In this document: piece after piece, positions 12,022 to 24,124 of the stretch
How the letters are laid out: every line of letters begins with the position of its first letter
Numbering within the stretch: position 1 is the first letter of the stretch
Assembly: GCA_025526995.1 (NCBI GenBank)
Contig: JAHLKG010000007.1
Coordinates: 930,001-994,000, forward strand
Length of the DNA: 64,000 nt
Direction of reading: 5' to 3'
Origin: Powellomyces hirtus
Lineage: Eukaryota > Chytridiomycota > Chytridiomycetes > Spizellomycetales > Powellomycetaceae
Program-made: the position numbers and the translations under genes
The notes under the pieces: generated by a model
Told to the model about the DNA's origin: nothing
Databases searched by the model: none
Seen by the model: the letters and a program-made list of their open reading frames with translations, nothing else

Positions 12022-12573
12022 TGATGAAGGGCAACTAGATCCGTGACAGATCTGCGAAAATATATGGGCACATTCATCGGATTTACCAGTTGCAATGTAC
12101 ATATAGAGACTACAGGGCTGCGTATTCATGAGAAGAGCCGACCAGGGAGGAAGATAAATGAAGCTCCGCTGCTCCTTTCTCACAATTGACGCCGTCTGCA
12201 CGATTCGGTAACTGAAGAGTGCCCCCAGCAAGAAAGGGTGAATGTGATGTGGCCTGCAAAACCAAATCGCTGCCGAGCTGGTTTACCAAAGATAGATGCC
12301 TGGGCGTAAACTGCACATCACTATGCAGAATGGTCTCGACAATGACAATCCCGAAATTGCGGGCGGACGCTGTTTCCGAATGTTAGGGTTTATCTGTCTC
12401 CCCCACGAAAAGCCACGATTACCAAAGTGCGGAGTTTGAAAAGAAAAGCCTCCAAGGTGACCCGCCGAGAAGCTGGGGAAGAGGAGAGATGTGTCAGTAG
12501 AGAGAATTCTGAATAACACTCGCCCTCAGTTTGTCGCAATCGGAAAAAGACCACCGGGAATAGAACTGTCTGC
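12022..12573. other. Intergenic region upstream of the TTLL4-like gene
   Basis: Lies between tRNA-Lys (minus) and the TTLL4-like gene (plus). Only short shadow frames. Presumed promoter region; no defined element recognised. Confidence 0.5.
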
Positions 12574-15500
12574 ATGCCTACTTTCGAATCGGGCAGGGAC
12601 AGTATTGATAGATACAATACAATGATCGCACCTGTGCGAATAACCGAAGACCGACCACCATCCGCCGAGGGATGCAGGGTCGCCGATGCCGAGTACTGCG
12701 TGGGTGCGCAATATATTGACGACGCAAGCGCGGACGAGTGCCGAGCGGAAGACTACGACGACGACGGCGACGACTACCAAATTGACGACCCAGACGACAG
12801 CGAGAACGATAACGGCATTGATGACGATAAATGCTACGATGTCGAAGTTGAAGACGCCGATTCTAACGAAGATGCAGATGCATCATCCGAATCCGACTCT
12901 GATACCCCACGACATCGTCACCACTCCATCCCCACCGTTATCACCACCAACTCCGCCACATCCGCATCATCAGAAGACGAGCTCTCATCAGACGACGAGG
13001 GGAGTGATTCAGAACAAGACTACAGTTTCCCTACCAGCATTTCCGCCACACCCACCCTCGTGGCCGCTGACGACACGACCAACAACAGCAACGACTCACC
13101 ACCCGCGGGCACCCTCCAAGGTATCCACAACCTCGACGATGTGATACGGAGCATCAACCACGCGTTGCATTTGAACCCACATGCGGCAGCAGCTGCGGGG
13201 CCTGTAGGGGCCGCAGTGCTGCAGAAACATGCTGCAGGGGAGAAAGTTGTCGATGCGGTGTGGAGAAGCTTGTTTGACAATGGAGTCCAGGTTCTGCTTT
13301 TCCCGAAAATGGGACAGACGGGTATGTATCACGATGTATACCCTGTTTTCCACGCCTTCAAGCCACCTGTTGGTTGTTTTTATTTTGCCCTTTCTATCTC
13401 TCCGTAAGTGTGACGGAAAATGTTCTTAGTTACCCTTTTACCCAGCAGTTTGAGATCTGCGTTGACGTGGAAGATTTCTGGGTTTACGCCAAAAGTCGTA
13501 CGAGGTAAGGAAAAAAAAGACTTGAGAACACTTGACGTTGCTCTTCCCTCTCCCAGTCTCCTTTCTGACTTTCCGTTGTTTCCCGTAGCCGCAGTCATCC
13601 GCGCCAACTTTTCGCTCGTACGCAAAGGGAAGACTTGGCTCGGCTGCTGGGGAAAACACTTCATGCCCGAACGGTTCAAAAAAGTTCACCCTTGGCAGAA
13701 AGTCAATCATTTTCCAATGAGTTTTGAGATCGGTCGGAAAGATAAATTGTTGGCGAATTATCATCGGTTGAGAGGGGCTTGTGGGCCAGAGGTAAGAAGA
13801 ATACAGCTACAAAAGCATAATAACGTACCGCCCCCGGCTAACAGTTGCTATTGCCCAAGGCCTTCACATATCTGCCGGAAACCTACATCCACCCCCGTCA
13901 AAAAACCCAACTCTTGCGCGCCTTCGCTTCACACCCGATCTGGATCGTCAAACCACCCGCGTCCGCCCGTGGGCAGGGCATCCGTCTCATCAACAGCATG
14001 GCCCAACTCCCCAAAAAGAAACACCAGCCGGTCGTCGTGTCCCGCTACATCCATAAACCGTACTTGATTGCCGGCCGGAAGTTTGATATTAGACTGTATG
14101 TCGCCGTCACGAGCTTTGAGCCGTTGAGGGTTTACTTGTATGGGGATGGAATTGTGCGGTTTGCTAGTGAACGGTACGTAGGAGGAGGAAATCGGAGTTG
14201 TGGTCGGCCTGTTCTGTTTTTGTTTGTGTGTGTGTCTGTAATGTGCCTGTGTATGTTTGCTTATCGCTGTTTCTCCTCCTCGCGTACACAGATACAGCAG
14301 CTCGTCCAAATCAATACGAAACCGGTTCATCCATCTCACCAACTACAGCGTATCAAAACGAAACAAGGCATCCGCCGCGGCCGCGGGTGCTGCCGGCACT
14401 GGCTCCCACACAACTCCCTCCGCCTTGTTCGCGAAAACCGGCGCTGAGCCAGACCAATGTCTGCTGGGCGACCCGCGCTTCAGCACGACTGCGAGCAAAT
14501 GGTATGCAATGGCGGTGTTTGTTGCTACGGGTCCATCGCCTTAATGCATGTGATGTTTGTTCCCCTCAGGTCATTCCGGGTACTGCAAGATTACTTTGCG
14601 GCACTGGGAATTAATTTTGCACCTGTATACGACCAGATAAGAGATTTGGTCACTAAGACAATCATCAGTGGGCATACCTCGAATGCCAGCGGTGTGCGTC
14701 TGTACTCACGCAGCAGGTGGGTGAGATAACGAGCGAGTAGACGAATCGTGCCGCCTAATCATCCGCCTTTTTCCCCCAGAACCAGCTGTTACGAACTCTT
14801 CGGGTTTGACGTTCTCCTGGACGCGCGGCTCAAACCCTGGCTCATGGAAGTCAACATCTCGCCCTCCCTCAAAGCCTCCTGCGACATGGACTTTGGCATC
14901 AAATTCGAACTGGTCACCGACCTTCTCAACCTCGTCGGATTCCGCGTCGATGATGTGAGGCGATGCAAAGAGCATGACGGAAACGAGATGAGAAAAGAGG
15001 ATAAACGACCCCTGTCGTGGTCCGAACGTGCGAAACATCGTAGTTTTGTGAATGGAGGGCGGACTGATTGTTTGGGGAATTTGACGGAGGAGGATGTGAG
15101 GTTGTTGCAGGAGGTTGAAGACGAGGTATATTATGTGCTTCTTCTCAAAATCTCTGACCCAAAACACATTCTGAGCGCGATGTTCTGTTGTTTAATTCTC
15201 ATCCAGAACCACCGCCGTGGAGACTTTGAACGCCTCTTCCCCGCCCCCAACACCGCACACTACCTCCCTCTCTTCAACAGCCTCCCCTACATCGACCGCC
15301 TTCTCCACACGTGGACAACACACACGCCCGACGACACTCTCCGGGTGGCAACCCTTCGTCAGATGAGCCACAACATCTCCACAACGATCCCTACCATGGC
15401 GGCGCTCTCCCTTCCCGATCTAAGACGACCGCCCGCGGGGCCGGCGGGCGATTGGGCGGACGCGGCAACTATGGTGCGCCAGACAACGACGAGAAGTATG

Positions 15501-16145
15501 AGTTCGCTCGGGCCACTGAGGATCGAGAAACGAGTGGGGCTGGTGCCCAGAGCGGCAACTTCGCTGCAACGACGCGCGGTGGTGGGATCCAGTCCGGCAT
15601 GTAGGACGGAGGAAGGCAAGAGGAGACATGATAGTGGGTATGTCTCCCGCGCCAACTCGCAGGTTTTGCAAGCGACGACGTACGGGTGCTATTTGGATCC
15701 CAAATTCACAAACCCGCCACCACAACATCAACAATCTCCGCTAAAACCACCGCCACAACCCCTGCTGCGATCACAAAGCTGCACGCCGCATCGTCGTCGC
15801 TCATCCACCCCGCCCATCCACCTCACATCCGAAGCAACCGTCAAAGTCCGCCACATCTCGCTTGCCCTTGACAAACTACCCCGCAATTCCAACAACCCCA
15901 CTGCCACGTCCAACAACGACAGCAATACGAAAACCTTCAACATCTCCACGGCTACTATCAACACGCGCGATCAGTACCTCCAGCATCGCCGCCTTCCTCG
16001 GGATGGTCCGGATGCTGAGAAGGAATCGACTATAACCCCGCCACCGTATGGCATTTTCCCGTATTGGCCCGCCAGCAGGGGTTCCTCACCCAGCCTAAGA
16101 ACGAGGATGGAGAAACGCGCCCATTTGACGGCGTCGGCTTTGTGA
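12574..16145 (+). CDS. TTLL4: Tubulin polyglutamylase, TTLL4-like
   Basis: ATP-grasp ligase that adds glutamate chains to tubulin tails, usually in cilia and basal bodies. Eight exons join in frame: 12574-13321, 13430-13504, 13589-13791, 13845-14173, 14292-14501, 14570-14716, 14780-15125 and 15207-16145, giving 998 aa. The N-terminal 200 residues are acidic and disordered. The TTL domain shows TWKISGFTPKVVR, WLGCWGKHF, KVNHFPMSFEIGRKDKL, IVKPPASARGQGI (nucleotide binding), KPYLIAGRKFDIRLYV, FIHLTNYSV, ELFGFDVLLD and PWLMEVNISPSL. These follow vertebrate TTLL4 closely, including the downstream NLTEEDVRLLQEVEDE and RRGDFERLFP blocks. The 81-nt intron at 15126-15206 is in frame and open, so its retention would add 27 residues without a stop. 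The C-terminal 300 residues are low in complexity. The exact start is less certain than the rest. Confidence 0.9.
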
Positions 16146-16488
16146 TCTGTTGCCCAGTTTTGATACTATATGGTCGTTGATTTTTGTCTTATAGTAAAAA
16201 AAAATATAATGAGGTCCACTGTCACAGCGGACGTCGCATCTGGTATCCCGCTTGTCTGCGATAGCGCTCTGGTGCCTCATCACCGAACGCGAGTGATAAG
16301 CTGCTTTGCAACCTTCACAGCTCTCGTCCAAACGGCCAGAGTGAACAGACCAAGTGAAATAAATGACAAATCTGAGTGAAATATCCCCGCTCTTTGCATA
16401 CATCTCTGATTACTAAGCATGCTACCTGAAATCATCCCCAACCTATGTACATATGACTAAAGAAGCCCGAAACAGCTCACATCTCCAC
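16146..16488. other. Convergent intergenic region
   Basis: Lies between the TTLL4-like gene (plus) and the first small-family gene (minus). Presumed 3' UTRs; nothing else seen. Confidence 0.5.
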
Positions 16489-17011
16489 TCACTCTGTCGG
16501 CGGTGCAATCTCAAAGCACCCGGCCGCCAACGGATACTTCTCAGCCTCACTCTTCAACTGCCCCGCCTGCTTCGCCGGCCACTCCAACTCCACCTCCACG
16601 TCTGTCGTCTTTCTCGAGAACACCAACCGTTTCACCACCCACCCGGCCTTTGTCAGCGTCCTAGTCAACTGCGCCTCCAACGCTTCCCGTTTCGCATCAT
16701 GCCAGTCGTATACGATGCATTCGGGAGCCCGTTTGTGGAAGACAATCGGGTTTTGGAGGTAGCCGGATGAGAGCTTTCTGTTGAGTTCGCCAAGAACGAG
16801 GTCGTGGTGTTGGTCAATGTCCCGCGTGATAGCGGGCTCTTGCTCTTGCATCCGCCGGGACGTCGCACGGAGGGCGTCTTCGGGCGTCACTGGATACATA
16901 TGAAGAACAAGATCAACATTTTTTGAAAGCTATAGCTTGGGCAACCCCATATCGCATCTCAGAAAAATCGAAACCATATGCACGGGCCCACGTACCTGCA
17001 GGGAGTGACAT
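16489..17011 (-). CDS. Small paralogue family, member 1 (138 aa), unknown function
   Basis: Not recognised. Exon 1 is 16996-17011 (MSLPA plus one base) and exon 2 is 16489-16889, joined by a phase-1 intron just before the conserved motif VTPEDAL. The body shows a predicted helical N-terminal half, a QNP motif in the middle, and then WHDAKREALEAQLTRTL, AGWVVKRLVF and VEVELEWP. Members 2 and 3 downstream share the intron position, the TPEE/D motif, the NP motif, a W...LK/AK helix, GW...R.L.F and (with member 3) a terminal EWP strand. No signal peptide, membrane segment or catalytic signature is visible. The conserved gene structure and frame show this is a real gene and not a shadow frame. Confidence 0.75.
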
Positions 17012-17670
17012 TTGAATCACACCGTCTTGGGACAAGAAAAAAAAAGTTTGTCAAAATCTGGGAACGGTACTCGGGTCGACCAAAAAAAAAAAAAACAAAA
17101 ATTTCGGGTTTACCACTGGACTTGCGAGCGATGTTGCCGACCAGGATCTTAAGTAAACTGTCAATGATGTGCGCTGTCTTCCGTGAATGTTTTGATGTTT
17201 CGCTAAATCACTTCAAAGTGCGTGGGATCGGCTCAAATTATTTTGAGATATGGTTGTGCTTTTACATTCCGACACCTTGTGCTCAATGTGCGCCACACAA
17301 GCCACTCGACTCCGCCTCCTCTGCGCGCTTTTGGACGGTTTTGTCCACAGTGCATCGAAGGAAGAGTTAAAACGGGAAGAAGGATGAGAAGCGTGAACTT
17401 TTCCAGTGTGGGGACTCTTATACAAGTATGCGTAGTCTGGAGTATCGGTTAAATCTGACACTCTTTTACAAGCAGATGTAACTCAAATTTCTTGTCGAGA
17501 TTTACAAACATGCCCAACACTTCCGGACAAGGACTATATCGATAGCTGCACACAAGCTCGCTATTCGGCTCCTAAAACTTATTCCCACCCAACTGATCTT
17601 GCGCGCTTGAGCCGTATATTACTGAAACTACGTCTCGGCACAGCAACCAGCTTCTCCGATGGGTCCCACA
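17012..17670. promoter_or_regulatory. Upstream region of family member 1, with a 16-bp motif shared with member 3
   Basis: Contains CGCCACACAAGCCACT at 17291-17306, 280 bp upstream of the member 1 ATG. The identical 16-mer occurs upstream of member 3 at 19879-19894 in the same orientation relative to the gene. Nothing else is recognised in this gap. Confidence 0.45.
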
Positions 17671-18137
17671 TCACGTCTTGCGTGCTGAGAGCGGGTCACC
17701 GCCAGGCTGGGTGGGTGGAGACGTGAGATTAGAACCTCCGGCCATTCCAGGGTCATCGAGATGCAGGTCATTGAACTCCAAGTGCCGAGCATGCCAGCCC
17801 ACGGCGTTAAGTGACTCGGTAAGATCGTGTTTGAGCAGGGTCAACCATGTCACGTCCCAACCATGAAAGCCGGAAATTTGGATGTCAACTTGCAGAGGGT
17901 TTACGAGAGGAACGTTGCGAAGATAGTTGTTCACTTCATCCAGCGCCCTGTCGTGTGCAGCCTTGATTCTGTCTAGAGCAAATACGTTGTCGTCCATGAT
18001 GCGCGAGTAGTTGCGGACGAGAGTCTCTTCTGGTGTGACTTCAGCAATGAATGGATGGATGCAATCAGTTGACACAGCCCCACGCTTAGCAAGAAGTTAC
18101 AGAGACAAGTACCTGCGGTGACGACGTTTTCAGACAT
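17671..18137 (-). CDS. Small paralogue family, member 2 (130 aa), unknown function
   Basis: Exon 1 is 18113-18137 (MSENVVTA plus one base) and exon 2 is 17671-18038. The phase-1 intron sits exactly where it does in members 1 and 3. Conserved parts are VTPEETL, a helix with LDRIKAAHDRALDEVNNYL, VNPLQVDIQI, WDVTWLTLLKHDLTESL and GWHARHLEFNDL. The last 25 residues (Gly/Pro/Ser-rich) do not match the EWP strand of members 1 and 3, so the C-terminus is shortened or diverged. The intron acceptor is AAG, weaker than in its neighbours. Function unknown; most similar to member 3 over TPEETL to LEF. Confidence 0.75.
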
Positions 18138-18992
18138 AATCTTCGAACAGTAAGACTTTGAAGATGGCTAATGCTGGAAGCAAAGCTGAGAGCGGATCTG
18201 CGTAAAAGTAAGTATTTAACAAAGTGGGTATTCACCAAAATGCAACGAGATGCAGCGCAATGGGACGAGACGGGCAGTTTAATATTCGATTAACGAGCCC
18301 TGAAACAAGATCGCCCTGACATGAAGGGAAGGGATGACTGCCAAGCAATGATCAGATTGCATACACCTATACAGTAGCGAATTCACGACCATCTCGCGCA
18401 ATGCTGGCATGCAGATGGGAAAGCCATCTTGCACAGAAACGCCTGATACATCTACATGCAAATACACGAGCATCTCACGCGTGTTTGCACATAGATGGGA
18501 ACGCCTGTGCTGCGATTGCACACACATTTACAGTCGATGACAATTTTCACGATCATCTCGCGCACCATCTCGCAGTCCTTGCATGACTGATTAAAACATC
18601 TTTGCGATTACACACACATCTGAATGCAAATCATAATTCCTCGCACACAGATGCGCGACATCTCGTGCCACCGACCATGGGAAGACCTGGCGCAGCCATT
18701 GTTTACCATGGTCATTTTCGTAAGGTTTTCTTCCTTAGATTTTGTGTAAGTTTCATCGGTGTAATATGCGGGGTCACCAGACCTGAAGGCAGTGGAACTG
18801 ACATTGGCCAATCCTTATGCAGGCGTACTAGAGGACAAAAAAAACTACTATTTACAAGACAAAGCCGGCAATTCCTAAATTCTGTCTCCACTAATATCTT
18901 GCTACCATATATGTTGACCGCAAACTTCCCGCCGGCGAGTATAACGTGCTAAAGCCAGTCTTTTTCCATTCCAAGCAACGTTGGGATATCTT
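18138..18992. other. Intergenic region with degenerate ~120-bp tandem repeat
   Basis: Lies between family members 2 and 3. About 18354-18700 holds three or four imperfect repeats built from blocks such as TGCGATTGCACACACAT, CACGATCATCTCGCGCA and GCAGATGGGAA. The rest shows nothing recognisable. Confidence 0.45.
18354..18700. repeat. Degenerate ~120-bp tandem repeat
   Basis: Recurrent blocks (GATTGCA/ACACACAT, CATCTCGCGCA, GCAnATGGGAA) come back in the same order three to four times. The divergence is high, so the boundaries are approximate. Confidence 0.45.
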
Positions 18993-19478
18993 TCAATCTG
19001 ACTGGTCTTGGCCAGAGGCCATCGTTGCCTTCTCTTCGTGGTTGTTTTCCGTTCCAAGTATCGGGAGCAGATACTCGGGCCATTCAACAGTGATTGTGGC
19101 GCTCAAAATTTCAATGAGGCAGCTGCACTCGAATTCCAACTGCTGAACCCGCCAACCAGAGACTTGAAGGGAGCCGACGAGATCGCGTTTGAGAGTATCC
19201 AGCCGCGATGTCGACCAATTATAGCCTTTGCCATGGAGTATCCTTAGTTGCAAGGGATTAATGAAAGAGATATGCTTGAGTTTTGAGTTGAATGATTCCA
19301 ACAATTCGTCATGAACGGCCTTGAGCTCGTGGAGGTCGCTCCTGAGCCGTCCAATGTTAAGTCCGAGAGTTTCCTCCGGCGTGACTGTTGTTACAAGGGG
19401 GTTTAGCTTGCGAAATTCAACAACTGGTGAGATTTACAAGAACGTACGTGCGGAGGAAGCGGTCTTGATGTGATCCAT
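18993..19478 (-). CDS. Small paralogue family, member 3 (140 aa), unknown function
   Basis: Exon 1 is 19448-19478 (MDHIKTASSA plus one base) and exon 2 is 18993-19384, with the phase-1 intron in the family position. Conserved parts are LTPEETL, ELKAVHDELLESFNSKL, INPLQLRIL, RLDTLKRDLVGSL, GWRVQQLEFEC and ATITVEWP. The frame stays open upstream of the chosen ATG (to about 19719), where a hydrophobic stretch CLLLAVTCTLGLV could give a longer product with a signal-like start. I prefer the short form because it matches the exon-1 length of members 1 and 2. The next gene (20100, plus) is divergent, so the two share about 620 bp of upstream DNA. Confidence 0.72.
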
Positions 19479-20099
19479 TCCTTTGTGTGAACAACGAGAA
19501 GCAGCCAAGTGATCTGGGAAATGCAGCATAAACCAACGGGTGTGCTGTAATGAAGGTTCGAGTTGGCGGTACTTGGATACTCCCGGATCAATGAGGGAGT
19601 GGTAGGGTGAGGACAATCCGATCTTGCCAATGAGCGAGCTTGGGACTAGGCCGAGTGTGCAAGTGACAGCAAGCAGAAGACATTGCCGGGGAACAAAGCG
19701 CTGGGGAAGGGTCATAATTATATGCCTGAGAGTGTCCGCTGGTTGAATTCTTTGCGGTTTCACAAGTAAGCGAGCCGGAGACTCCTCTCGGGTGAGCGGA
19801 GTGATATCTGTAAGACAGAGCCTACCTGTCATCACGTCACATCACTTTTGACATCGCGCGTTTCTGACATTTTGACCGCGCCACACAAGCCACTTCCGCC
19901 CAAACCCGCGCTCGTCTCCTAAAAAGTGTGTCTCCATAAATAGAACAAACGTCCGGGATGCGGGAGTTCAGGTATTATATAATTGTTCTGCGAAGCGAGT
20001 GCAGTATCAGGGTCTCTTGTTGTGTGTTCTGCTTGTAGAAACAACGTTAGTATCCACCGGTAGCAGGAAGCATTTTCTGCTGCTCTCTTTTCTTCTTCA
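19479..20099. promoter_or_regulatory. Divergent promoter region between family member 3 and the solute-binding receptor
   Basis: Contains the 16-mer CGCCACACAAGCCACT at 19879-19894, identical to the one upstream of member 1, about 400 bp from the member 3 ATG and 205 bp from the receptor ATG. No other element is identified. Confidence 0.45.
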
Positions 20100-22150
20100 A
20101 TGCAACAATTTTGGATCTTGGCGCTGGCGCTGGCCGCGTGGGCACTCGAATGTGCTGGTGTGTAATAATTGAAATTATTTGATCACTGCATTCCTTTATC
20201 CTGACCTGTCTTTCTCTTCCCTCATGTCTCATTTATACAGGCGGGCCCCTCGGTCCCCGCGCCGCGCTCACCACCACCACCCGCCCCCTCAAACCCTTTC
20301 CCGGGAACCGCACGCACTACAGCTCCGGCCTCCCCCGTGAAGGATCCGACCTCGCCGACCCGCTCTACCGCACGACCGCCTCGGGCTCCGTCACCATCCT
20401 CACCGACCACGCGCGCTCGACCGCCCCGCACGCCGCCGCACTCAAAGCCGCACATGCCACATGGGGCAATTCGCAGAACATCAATGTGCAGTGGCAGCAG
20501 TATGGGGAGGGGACCGAGTACCGTGAACATTATGTGAATGAGGTGTTGGATGCGTGTGAGAAGAAGATGATGGGTGGGTTTGATGTGGTGTGGGTGCGCG
20601 CGGACCAGGTTGGGAATTTGGCCGAGTGTTTGGAGGATTTGTGGAGTTGGAATGAGGCGATGGCAGTGGAACATGGGGGTGTGGTCGCGAGGGGTGGGTT
20701 GGTGAATGATCGGTTAGGTAAGGGTCCCATCCCAAACAAAAACTGCGAAAGCTCAAAAGGAGAACTAACATATGCAAACTCTTCTTTCCTTCCTGTATGT
20801 GTATTTGCCTCAAATAGTGGCAGTCCCAGCCGAATTATCCTTTGGCATCATGCTGTACAACCTCGAGCTCCTGCAGCGGTACGGTTACGTGTATCCGCCG
20901 GCAACGATGAACGAGCTGGAGGAGATGGCGACCGCCGTGTTGGCGGGGGAACGGGTGCTGGAGAATTTCAAGCTGTCGGGGTGGACTGGGCCTTTGACTG
21001 GTGAGTGGAGCCAAATAGCCAGAAGGAAAATTGCAAGAGAGTGTTTGATATAAAGGAGAAATACGCTAATTTGATGATCTTCCGTTTAAAATGTATAGCC
21101 AACGAAGACCTGACGTCAGTCACAACCGAATGGTTAGCCGGCATGCACGCCTCCATCCTCTCCGACACCGGCAATATCACGATCGCAACAACCCAAACCG
21201 CCAACTTTTTCGCTCGCATCACCAGCTGGATCGAAGCGGGCATTCTCTCCATCGAAGACATCGGCACGTTGGACATGGCAGGCGCCATTGACCGCTTTTT
21301 TGACAAACGCAGCATCTTCCTGCGCACAACAACACAACACGTCCCGTCCATCGTCGCCAACCCGCCGCGCTTCACCTGGGGCATCGCGCCCGTCCCGTCG
21401 CAGCTCGAAAGCGGGTTAGGGGTGGGGACCGCAGAGGGTTGGTTTGTGGGGGTGTACAAGTACTCGACCAACAAGGCCGCGGCGGTCAAGACGGCGGAAT
21501 GGTTGACGTCGCAGGACTATCAGAAGGATAAGATTTTGGATTTGGGTGCCGCGATGGTCGGGACGTACCCGAATTTCCTGCTGGATCGTGCAGTGTGCAA
21601 CGAGTACGGGACCGTGAGCGATGTGTCGCTGTGTGGGGTGTATTCGCAGGTATCGTTGACCCGCCGGCCCGTGACACAATCGGGGAAGAAATACGAAGCC
21701 GTCTCCACCGCAACGCAAAACGCTGTACTGGATGTCATGACGGGCAAAACCTACATCATCACAGCGCTGGTGAACCTGGATGCCACACTCCGTTCCATCA
21801 TGGGCTACCCACCCCAAGTGGTAACCATCGCGATTGACGACAATGTAGTGATTGTGCGGCCGGGGAAGAAAACCCCCGAGAAGGTCGGCACACAGTTGGC
21901 GGGTCTGTGTGTGATTGCGATGGTGACGGGGGTGGTGGTGACGCTGTTGCGGAGGAAGCAGAGGAAAGATATGGAGAGGGAGTTGATGGCGGGGAATCAG
22001 CAGGCCAATCAGCAAGGGGCCGCCGCGCAGGAGATGCAGCAGACGGTGAAAGAAGGGGATGGAAATGGAAAGGGCAAGGGACGGGCAAATGAGGAGGACC
22101 ATGCGGAGGATGCGGCGTTGATCCAAAAGTCGGATAAGATCGAGATCTGA
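20100..22150 (+). CDS. Secreted-side solute-binding protein (bacterial ABC type) on a single C-terminal membrane anchor
   Basis: Exons 20100-20157, 20241-20717, 20818-21000 and 21099-22150 (all phase-1 introns) give 589 aa. Residues 1-20 are a signal peptide. The body reads as a family-1 sugar-type periplasmic binding protein: FDVVWVRADQVGNLAECLEDL, VAVPAELSFGIMLYNLELLQRYGY, PPATMNELEEMA, then FTWGIAPVPS, GTAEGWFVGVYKYSTNKAAA and AEWLTSQDYQKDKI. These are the order and wording seen in bacterial extracellular sugar-binding proteins. One hydrophobic helix (about 503-523, LAGLCVIAMVTGVVVTLL) is followed by a basic stop-transfer sequence and a 60-residue Gln/Gly-rich tail. Predicted as a type I membrane protein with an outer ligand-binding domain. 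No ABC permease or ATPase is adjacent, so import is unlikely and sensing is an inference. Zoosporic fungi carry class-C receptor-like proteins with such ectodomains; here only one helix is present. Confidence 0.82.
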
Positions 22151-22673
22151 GAATAAACTGCTGCAGATAACTTTTTGCTCAGTACCTGTGCGTGCTGCTC
22201 CTTGTTCTTTCTTCCTTTTCATCTTAAAGTCAGGATGTACATCGCATCGATTGTTTGGTTCTCACCTGGCAAGGCCCCATATCTTTGAGATGTTTACCAG
22301 CACTGGGGTCGGCTAGGTACACATGACGTACAGGTACTTCCTGCAGATATAGCATCAAAGTCTGAGGGGCAAAGATCAAGTATGGAGTAAGAATAATCCT
22401 TTATTCGGAGACAACAAAAACAGTGTGATGTGGCCACGTCTCTACAATAAAAATGCGGACAGTAACTATAGACTTGAAATAAAGGGGGTAAGAGGAACGG
22501 TCGAGAACATTGAAGTAGGGGTTGGAATGCGCCCGCGTCCATGCCGAGCGCCTGACGCGCAGTCAGCACGTCCGGAGTGTATAGCTCAAGAATCGTCGTT
22601 CGCGGGGGTTTTGGGTCTCGCTGGAGATATTTGACATTTCCGATCCTGATAAAGATGCGCAAGGCTTTCCTGT
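22151..22673. other. Convergent intergenic region
   Basis: Between the receptor gene (plus) and ARF1 (minus). No coding signal seen; presumed 3' UTRs. Confidence 0.5.
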
Positions 22674-24051
<1,378 letters not shown>

Positions 24052-24124
24052 GCCCGGCTAGCTCAATCGGTAGAGCGTGAGACTCTTAATCTCAAGGTTG
24101 TGGGTTCGACCCCCACGTCGGGCT
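24052..24124 (+). tRNA. tRNA-Lys (anticodon CUU), second copy
   Basis: A 73-nt cloverleaf identical in sequence to 11949-12021 on the opposite strand: acceptor GCCCGGC/GTCGGGC, anticodon loop CTCTTAA, T loop TTCGACC. A T-run starts within a few bases downstream. The 3' flank to about 24240 is also shared with the other copy. Confidence 0.97.

Noticed and set aside
15311..15964. Alternative-frame ORFs over the last TTLL4-like exon
   Set aside because: They overlap a low-complexity coding exon whose frame is fixed by conserved upstream TTL motifs.
19434..19835. 133-codon minus-strand frame as a separate gene upstream of family member 3
   Set aside because: It overlaps and shares frame with exon 1 of member 3. 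It may at most be an N-terminal extension; I kept the short start used by its paralogues.
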